Positions 5,475 through 9,767 of a stretch of 9,767 nt of DNA are shown piece by piece (position 1 is the stretch's first letter; the number at the start of each line of letters is the position of its first letter). The translations under genes were made by a program, and so were the position numbers. This stretch comes from JBIOYL01 sp044870185 (GTDB lineage Bacteria; Actinomycetota; CALGFH01), in the NCBI GenBank assembly GCA_044870185.1, contig JBIOYL010000123.1, positions 1 through 9,767 on the forward strand. Reading direction: 5' to 3'. Below the pieces are notes generated by a model that was not told the origin of the DNA, made no database searches, and was given only the letters and a program-made list of their open reading frames with translations.

Positions 5475-6665
5475 CTACCGCCTGGGTGTCGGGAGCCGAT
5501 GGCTGACAGCGATCGCGTCGCAGAGCTCGAAGGCACGATCGATCGCGTACGGTGATCGGGCCAAGGGCATGAGGAGCCCGGATGGACCGCCTGCGAGCCA
5601 GAGGTCAAGCGACGTCGAGAAACCGGCCGGATCCAGCGAGATTACCCTGGCGGTGTGGTAGCGCGCGAACTCTCTTAGGTCTCGGAGACGGGTGCGGCTC
5701 GGCGGCACCGACGCCAGCGGCTCGTCGACCAGGCAGAGCCAGCGGCTGTCGGGCTCTCCGTCAGGGCCAGGGCCGTCGATGACCGCGACGATGCCGCCCG
5801 CCAAGACGAAGCGGTGACGAGGCTCGTCGCGGAATCCCCAGTCCGCACTCGTCGGCAGCCCAGGATGGGTGACTGCCTCGAACTGGGCCCGGTCGGAGCT
5901 GTACCAGATCACGTCCATGGGGACCAGCCCGCCGCGACCCGGCGCATCATGCCTGATGCCCGCGATGTAGTCGAAGCTTGTGCCGTGGCGGGTCTCGAGC
6001 GCCATCCCCGACCCGCAGCGACGCACCGCCGCGGCGGCCACCTCTGCCGTCGCGACCGGATCGAGCACCGCCGCCACGACATCCTCGCTGACCCGCTCGT
6101 ACGGCAGGTCGGCGGTGAACTCGCGAAAGACGATATCTGCGCCGAACCTGTAGCTACGGCCTGGATGCGCCAGCTTGGACAGGTGCTCGCGCTGCTGCTC
6201 CTCCTCGACCGCTGTCATCAAGGCCACGGTCCCATACGGTTGGCCATCGCGAAGCCGCTGGCAGGCGATCTCGGCCGTGATGACCTGAAGGTCGGGCAAT
6301 GGTGCCTGCCGCAAGGCACGATCCTGGCTCACCACCGCATCGGCCCGAGTGCGCAACGCAGCCTCCACGACGTGGTCGTCCCCAGGGTCTCCGGGCACGT
6401 AGGATCCTGCCTCCTCCTCGGTGAAGATGGCGATCTCATCCGCGGCGACGAGCACCATGCGTCGGATCGTGGCGCGATCCTGCGTGGAGATTCCGAACCT
6501 GGGCCTTGCGAGCACGTCGTCGAGCTCGTCGAGGATGGTCGTCGACGTGCACAGCGCAAGGTCGCGGATCATCCCGGCCTGGAGCAGCTCGCGAGACGGG
6601 CCATCGCTCCGTACGGCGCGGACCAGGCTCTCGGTGTCGAGCAGGAAGCGGGGTCGTGCAGTCAC
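5475..6665 (-). CDS. PIN-domain protein with a long uncharacterised C-terminal domain (probable toxin)
   Basis: The 396-aa protein begins with a PIN nuclease fold of the COG1569/PIN_3 kind (about 5-135): Asp10 in RFLLDTESLVRA, Glu47 in TTILDELDDVLARPRF, Asp96/Asp97 in DPGDDHVVEAAL and Asp115 in VVSQDRAL. These are the expected metal-binding acids, so RNase activity is plausible. Ordinary proteins of this family are about 140 aa; here some 250 residues follow (144-396) that I do not recognise. That part starts with a charged helix (TAVEEEQQREHLSKL, 151-165) and then looks like mixed alpha/beta sequence, with conserved-looking stretches SYRFGADIVFREF (171-183), TSFDYIAGIRHD (229-240) and PMDVIWYSSDR (249-259). 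It has no membrane segment or signal peptide. The GTG start overlaps the TGA of the upstream HTH gene (GTGA), indicating coupled translation and a joint function. Codon third positions look less GC-biased than in radA or the MMPL gene, hinting at horizontal acquisition. Toxin function is inferred from the PIN acids and the gene order. Confidence 0.75.
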   Translation of the reverse strand: MTARPRFLLDTESLVRAVRSDGPSRELLQAGMIRDLALCTSTTILDELDDVLARPRFGISTQDRATIRRMVLVAADEIAIFTEEEAGSYVPGDPGDDHVVEAALRTRADAVVSQDRALRQAPLPDLQVITAEIACQRLRDGQPYGTVALMTAVEEEQQREHLSKLAHPGRSYRFGADIVFREFTADLPYERVSEDVVAAVLDPVATAEVAAAAVRRCGSGMALETRHGTSFDYIAGIRHDAPGRGGLVPMDVIWYSSDRAQFEAVTHPGLPTSADWGFRDEPRHRFVLAGGIVAVIDGPGPDGEPDSRWLCLVDEPLASVPPSRTRLRDLREFARYHTARVISLDPAGFSTSLDLWLAGGPSGLLMPLARSPYAIDRAFELCDAIAVSHRLPTPRR

Positions 6666-6955
6666 GCGCGCCGGCGAGTCGCGCGTACCGCCGCAAGCTC
6701 TGCGGTCAACTCGTCCTCGGCGACCGACGCGAGCCGTTGTTGCACGCGGGCGAGCACCGCTGCGGCATCCACGTTGCTCGGCAGCATCCGGAACAACGCG
6801 AGCCGCGGGATGCGGTAATCGCCCCCGGGGAGTGCCAGGTAGGGAATCTGCTCGCGGGTGATCCACTTGCGCACGGTCGACGATGCCACCCGGAGCAGCC
6901 GCGCGACCTCGGCCACGGTCAGCAGGTCTTCGTGTTGATCGATGACGGTTCTCAT
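6662..6955 (-). CDS. Excisionase-type helix-turn-helix protein, probable antitoxin
   Basis: The 97-aa protein has an N-terminal MerR/excisionase-like DNA-binding domain (HTH_17): LLTVAEVARLLRVASSTVRKW (11-31) forms the helix-turn-helix, followed by the wing IPYLALPGGDYRIPRLAL (37-54). The C-terminal 35-40 residues (about 62-97) are a predicted charged helix, Ala/Glu/Arg-rich, of the sort that binds a toxin partner. Its stop overlaps the start of the PIN-domain gene, so the pair is probably one operon with DNA-binding autoregulation. No Shine-Dalgarno sequence precedes the ATG; TAGCGT eight bases upstream fits a TANNNT -10, giving a nearly leaderless transcript (weak evidence). No integrase lies nearby, which argues against a true excisionase. 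The HTH call is firm; the antitoxin role is inferred from context. Confidence 0.8.
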   Translation of the reverse strand: MRTVIDQHEDLLTVAEVARLLRVASSTVRKWITREQIPYLALPGGDYRIPRLALFRMLPSNVDAAAVLARVQQRLASVAEDELTAELAAVRATRRRA

Positions 6956-6993
6956 CGCTTCTTACGCTACCATGGATGCTCGTGACAAGCGAT
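6954..6993. promoter_or_regulatory. Inverted repeat in the divergent region upstream of the HTH gene
   Basis: ATCGCTT (6954-6960) and AAGCGAT (6987-6993) form a perfect 7-bp inverted repeat with a 26-base centre. One arm overlaps the start codon of the HTH gene; the other lies in the space shared with the plus-strand gene at 7039. This is a reasonable place for autoregulation by the HTH protein, but the wide spacing weakens the case. Confidence 0.3.
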
Positions 6994-7038
6994 ATGGTCG
7001 ATGACCACCGACAGGTGCCTACGTGCCGGGAGGCGGCG

Positions 7039-7362
7039 ATGCCTGACAGCAAGGAGTCCTGGAACCAGGTCGGCGAGAGCTTCAGCGCCCTCGGGCGGCG
7101 GCTGAAGGAGCACTACGGGCAGGAGCCCAAGGAGCGCCGCCCCGCGCCGGGCGAGCGCAAGGCGGTCGAGGACGCGTTGCGTCAGCTCGCCGACGCGCTG
7201 GACCACGCGTTCACGTCGGTCGGCGACGCGGTCCGCGAGCCGGGGTTCAAGGAGGATCTGCGGCGGGCGGCCAACTCGCTCGGCGATGCCATGTCCACCA
7301 CCTTCGCCGAGGTGAGCGACGACCTGCGCGACCGCTTCAAGCGTCCGGGCGGCAAGCGCTGA
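7039..7362 (+). CDS. Small helical hypothetical protein
   Basis: The 107-aa product is highly charged and almost entirely helical in appearance. Two or three amphipathic helices (about 5-27, 40-64, 71-98) carry regularly spaced hydrophobics and many Glu, Asp, Lys and Arg residues. Repeated elements such as VGESFSALGRRLKEHY (11-26) and VGDAVREPGFKEDLRRAANSLGDAM (61-85) suggest a bundle or membrane-surface coil. It has no signal peptide or transmembrane segment. I chose ATG 7039 because GGGAGG lies 5 bases upstream; the open frame begins at 6976, but that leader has no ribosome site. I recall similar conserved hypothetical proteins in actinobacteria but can assign no function. The gene is alone on the plus strand, divergent from the HTH/PIN pair and convergent with the DUF2087 gene. 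Confidence 0.75.
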   Translation: MPDSKESWNQVGESFSALGRRLKEHYGQEPKERRPAPGERKAVEDALRQLADALDHAFTSVGDAVREPGFKEDLRRAANSLGDAMSTTFAEVSDDLRDRFKRPGGKR

Positions 7363-7502
7363 CGGCCGACCGGGCACGGCCGAGGCCGCCCCGCGCCGTC
7401 CCGCCCGTGCCGTCCCGCGCCGCCCCGCGGCCGCCCCGCCCCGTGCGTGCTTGGCGGGCCGGCCTTGCCGGCGGTCCGGGAACCCGGGCGCGGCGACCTC
7501 GC
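7363..7502. other. Convergent intergenic region with C-rich tract and hairpins
   Basis: Two genes converge here. 7381-7443 is a plus-strand C-rich, almost A-free tract with a 10-base direct repeat GCCGTCCCGC (7395-7404 and 7409-7418). Pairing elements are GGCACGG/CCGTGCC (7373-7379 with 7405-7411), GCCGGC-CTT-GCCGGC (7458-7472) and CCGGG-AA-CCCGG (7476-7487). The 7458-7472 hairpin is the best candidate for a shared terminator, though no U-run is present on either side. Confidence 0.4.
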
Positions 7503-8114
7503 TCACCCGGGCGCCTCGGGTTGGGCGGGGAGGGCGACGCCCGGCCCGCCCAGGACCGAGCCGCCGATGCGCCAGTACAGGCCGCCGCGCCGCTCGAGGA
7601 AGCCCTCGTCGACCAGGTAGCGGCGCAGGGTCGCATAGTCCGGGTGGACGGCGCGCAGGACGGCGTTGACCTCCGTCTCGGGGTAGCGGACCCCGGGCTC
7701 GAACAGGCGGGCCAGATGGTCCAGGAGCAGGCGCCGCTTGGTGCGGCCGGCCGGGATCGCCACCAGCCGCCCGTCGACCAGGAAGCGGCGCAGCACGGCC
7801 GTGGAGGCCGGGTCGCCGCCCTCCGGCTCGTCGGCCGGCGGCCTGGGCGGGGCCAGGCGCCGGGCCGCCTCGCCGAACGACTCGGCGCGCAGGCGGTAGC
7901 CGGCCCGCACGGAGCCCTCGACCAGCCCCCCGGCGGTCAGCCGGGCCAGCGCCCTGGCCGCCGCCTTCGCCGGGAGCCCGGTCGCTGCGGCGATCTCGGC
8001 CGTGGTGGTCGCGCCGAGGACCAGGGCGGCGACCACCCGCAGGCGGTCCCCTTCGGCCAGCAGGCCGAGCAGCACGGCCGCTTCGGGCGCGCCGGTCGGG
8101 GTCTCGCCGTCCAT
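7503..8114 (-). CDS. Winged-helix / DUF2087 domain transcriptional regulator
   Basis: The 203-aa protein joins an ArsR-like winged helix (about 11-80: LLGLLAEGDRLRVVAALVLG, then TTAEIAAATGLPAKAAARALARLTAGGLVE) to a C-terminal DUF2087 domain (about 108-183). The latter shows its usual pattern: FLVDGRLVAIPAGRTKRRLLLDHL, then YPETEVNAVLRAVHPDYATLRRYLVDEGFLER and a final YWRIG. Pro-rich residues 88-103 link the two. DUF2087 is known as a C-terminal domain of small regulators and is thought to bind nucleic acid; its precise role is not established. The start ATG 8114 lacks a Shine-Dalgarno sequence but has a -10-like CACAAT six bases upstream, implying a leaderless mRNA. The open frame extends to 8264, but that would overlap radA and the extension is low-complexity. 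The gene is divergent from radA, so it may control or share that promoter region. Confidence 0.85.
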   Translation of the reverse strand: MDGETPTGAPEAAVLLGLLAEGDRLRVVAALVLGATTTAEIAAATGLPAKAAARALARLTAGGLVEGSVRAGYRLRAESFGEAARRLAPPRPPADEPEGGDPASTAVLRRFLVDGRLVAIPAGRTKRRLLLDHLARLFEPGVRYPETEVNAVLRAVHPDYATLRRYLVDEGFLERRGGLYWRIGGSVLGGPGVALPAQPEAPG

Positions 8115-8120
8115 GGCGTC

Positions 8121-8149
8121 ATTGTGGACGACCGACCGGGTGCTGTCGT
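8121..8149 (-). promoter_or_regulatory. Promoter of the DUF2087 regulator, predicted leaderless
   Basis: On the minus strand ACGACA (8149-8144, four of six -35 matches) is followed by a 17-base spacer and CACAAT (8126-8121, four of six -10 matches), six bases before the ATG. Transcription would start on the A of the start codon at 8114. Confidence 0.5.
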
Positions 8150-8222
8150 GGCCGCATGCTAGCCTCGGGGGGCGGCTGGGCCGTCCGGGTCCAGGCGCTC
8201 CACCTCGACGCCGCCCTGCGGC

Positions 8223-8235
8223 GGCGGTCACCGCC
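8223..8235. promoter_or_regulatory. Palindrome just upstream of radA
   Basis: GGCGGT-C-ACCGCC is a perfect 6+1+6 palindrome ending seven bases before the radA start codon, where a Shine-Dalgarno sequence would be expected but is absent. It could be a protein site or a small mRNA hairpin that affects radA translation. In such GC-rich DNA, chance is a real alternative. A TANNNT-type hexamer, TAGCCT (8160-8165), is a weak radA -10 candidate. Confidence 0.3.
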
Positions 8236-8241
8236 CGACCC

Positions 8242-9735
8242 ATGGTCAAGACCGTCCGCACCACCTACGCCTGCACCGAGTGCGGTGCCGCCAGCCCGCG
8301 CTGGGTGGGCCGCTGCCCGGCCTGCGGGGTGTGGAACACGCTCGTCGAGGAGGTCGTCGAGCGCTCCGGCCCGACCCGGGCGGCCGGGCCGGTCACCCCG
8401 GCCGTGCCGATCACCGAGGTCGCGCCGCAGGCCGGCGCCCACCGCCCGACCGGCATCGGCGAGCTCGACCGGGTGCTGGGCGGCGGTCTGGTCGCCGGCA
8501 GCGCCGTGCTGCTGGCCGGCGAGCCCGGCATCGGCAAGTCGACGCTGCTGCTGCAGGTGCTCGCCGGGCTCGCCGAGGCGGCCGGGCCGGTGCTGTACGT
8601 GTGCGCCGAGGAGTCACGCGAGCAGGTCCGGCTGCGGGCCGAGCGGCTCGGCGCCCTCCACCCCGACCTGCTGCTCGGGGCCGAGACCGACCTCGGCGCC
8701 GTCCGCGCGCTGATCGCCGACGTCGACCCGAAGGCGCTCGTGGTCGACTCGGTCCAGACCGTCGCCGACCCCGAGCTGGCCGGGGCGCCGGGCGGGGTCG
8801 GCCAGGTCCGCGAGGTCGCCGCCCAGCTCGTGCGGCTGGCCAAGGAGCGCGCCATGCCGACCTTCCTGGTCGGCCAGGTGACCAAGGACGGGGCGGTGGC
8901 CGGCCCCAAGGTGCTGGAGCATCTGGTCGACGTGGTGCTCAACTTCGAGGGCGACCAGCACCACGCCCTGCGCCTGGTGCGCTGCTCGAAGAACCGCTTC
9001 GGCCCTGCCTACGAGGTGGGCTGCTTCGAGATGGCCGAGCATGGCCTGGTCCCCCTCGCCGACCCCTCCCACCTGTTCCTGTCGGCCCGGGACGCGGGCG
9101 TGTCGGGGGTCGCCTGCACGGTGTCGCTGGAGGGCCGCCGGCCGCTCGTGACCGAGGTGCAGGCGCTGGTCGTGCCGACCGGGCTCGCCATGCCGCGCCG
9201 CACCGCCCAGGGGCTCGACCCGGGCCGGCTCGCCATCCTGGTGGCGGTGCTGGAGCGCCGGGCGCGGGTGAGCCTGGGCAGCTCGGACGTGTTCGCGGCC
9301 ACCGCCGGCGGGGTCCGCCTGACCGAGCCGGCCGGCGACCTGGCCGTGTGCCTCGCCCTGGCGTCGTCGGCCAAGGACTGGCAGGTCCCGGCCGACCTGG
9401 TCGCCTTCGGCGAGGTCGGCCTGGGCGGCGAGGTCCGCCCGGTGCCGCAGCTTCCCCGGCGCCTGGCCGAGGCGGCCAGGCTCGGCTTCCGCCGCGCCCT
9501 GATCCCGGCCGGCTCGGCACGCGGCGCGGACGCCGGCCTGGTCCTGACGCCCGTGTCGGTGGTCGCCGAGGTGCTCGCCATCGTCACTGGCCCGCAGATC
9601 GCCGACGGCCTGGTCACCGGCCCGCAGATCGCCGGCGGCCGCCCGCGTCGGCCCAGGCGCCACGAGCCGGACAGCGTGACCGGCCCCGCGTCGGCCCAGG
9701 CGCGACGAGCCGGCCAGCGCGGCGATCCGCCGTGA
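8242..9735 (+). CDS. radA: DNA repair protein RadA (Sms)
   Basis: RadA is a RecA-like ATPase that drives branch migration of recombination intermediates in DNA repair. The 497-aa product has all the hallmarks: an N-terminal zinc finger with Cys11, Cys14, Cys25 and Cys28 (CTEC-x10-CPAC); Walker A GEPGIGKST (93-101); Walker B LVVDS (166-170); the RadA signature KNRFG (250-254); and a Lon-like C-terminal domain (about 275-448). In the conserved stretch usually read as GHVTK, the His is Gln here (GQVTKDG, 211-217). The start at ATG 8242 places the zinc finger 10 residues in, as in the family; the open frame to 8002 overlaps the divergent DUF2087 gene and is spurious. There is no clear Shine-Dalgarno sequence. 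After about residue 448 the protein gains a 49-residue Arg/Pro/Gly-rich tail encoded by imperfect repeats, beyond the usual 450-480-residue length. The downstream gene is not in the window. Confidence 0.95.
   Translation: MVKTVRTTYACTECGAASPRWVGRCPACGVWNTLVEEVVERSGPTRAAGPVTPAVPITEVAPQAGAHRPTGIGELDRVLGGGLVAGSAVLLAGEPGIGKSTLLLQVLAGLAEAAGPVLYVCAEESREQVRLRAERLGALHPDLLLGAETDLGAVRALIADVDPKALVVDSVQTVADPELAGAPGGVGQVREVAAQLVRLAKERAMPTFLVGQVTKDGAVAGPKVLEHLVDVVLNFEGDQHHALRLVRCSKNRFGPAYEVGCFEMAEHGLVPLADPSHLFLSARDAGVSGVACTVSLEGRRPLVTEVQALVVPTGLAMPRRTAQGLDPGRLAILVAVLERRARVSLGSSDVFAATAGGVRLTEPAGDLAVCLALASSAKDWQVPADLVAFGEVGLGGEVRPVPQLPRRLAEAARLGFRRALIPAGSARGADAGLVLTPVSVVAEVLAIVTGPQIADGLVTGPQIAGGRPRRPRRHEPDSVTGPASAQARRAGQRGDPP
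9583..9642 (+). repeat. 30-bp tandem duplication in the 3' end of radA
   Basis: Two adjacent 30-base units (9583-9612 and 9613-9642) match at 26 of 30 positions and remain in frame, so the protein reads TGPQIADGLV then TGPQIAGG. This marks the start of the extra C-terminal tail. Confidence 0.85.
9642..9719 (+). repeat. 35-bp direct repeat with 43-bp period, end of radA
   Basis: 9642-9676 and 9685-9719 match at 33 of 35 positions (differences at 9661/9704 and 9671/9714). The 43-base period is not a multiple of three, so the two copies are read in different frames and give different peptides. The radA stop codon falls 14 bases after the second copy. Confidence 0.8.
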
Positions 9736-9767
9736 CCTACTGGTCGTGTGGCGGGCCGCTCCTGGTC

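Noticed and set aside
5814..6818. 334-codon plus-strand frame opposite the HTH/PIN genes
   Set aside because: The minus-strand reading has clear HTH and PIN motifs; this frame has none and no ribosome site.
8614..9663. 349-codon minus-strand frame opposite radA
   Set aside because: Shadow of radA, low-complexity and with no recognisable domain.
9732..9767. Possible start of another gene overlapping the radA stop (GTGA), reading VTYWSC...
   Set aside because: Only about a dozen codons are available, with no ribosome site or recognisable motif. disA often follows radA in actinobacteria, but this start does not allow that call.
1..9767. tRNA or rRNA genes, CRISPR arrays, insertion sequences
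   Set aside because: I found no cloverleaf-like or rRNA-like sequence, no regularly spaced repeat array and no transposase or integrase reading frame.

Overview
This is a GC-rich chromosomal window with strong coding-strand GC3 bias, long spurious antisense ORFs and several genes that lack a Shine-Dalgarno sequence. Together with an MMPL exporter, a Mycobacterium-type VapBC pair and an actinobacterial-type sensor-kinase relic, this suggests an actinobacterium (Actinomycetota), probably a little-studied lineage. The assignment is inferred from gene content and base composition; no rRNA marker is present.

Layout, left to right. 39-1244 (-) encodes a sulfide:quinone oxidoreductase-like flavoprotein, with a candidate terminator behind it and a 422-base upstream region holding candidate operator-like repeats. 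1667-2348 (-) is a vapBC toxin-antitoxin operon whose promoter predicts a leaderless mRNA. 2443-4605 (-) is an MMPL/RND-type membrane exporter. Its 3' end carries an unusual three-copy 12-mer array, and its upstream region has a perfect 10-bp inverted repeat and two near-identical 15-bp direct repeats. 4795-5353 (-) is a wrecked sensor histidine kinase: two frameshifts, loss of the H-box segment, no ATPase domain. 5475-6955 (-) is a two-gene unit in which an excisionase-type HTH protein overlaps by 4 bases a PIN-domain protein carrying about 250 extra C-terminal residues of no recognised family. 7039-7362 (+) is a small helical hypothetical protein. 7503-8114 (-) is a winged-helix/DUF2087 regulator, divergent from 8242-9735 (+), a radA DNA-repair ATPase with a repeat-derived C-terminal tail.

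The right end (radA, DUF2087 protein, small helical protein) looks like ordinary chromosomal backbone. The middle and left look accessory: two unrelated PIN-domain toxin-antitoxin-like loci within 5.3 kb, a decayed signalling gene next to an exporter, and a respiratory sulfide-oxidising flavoprotein. The least familiar item is the HTH/PIN-fusion pair. By layout it resembles a type II toxin-antitoxin module, but its toxin is almost three times the usual PIN length. Promoter-like hexamers 6-8 bases before four start codons suggest that leaderless translation is common here.
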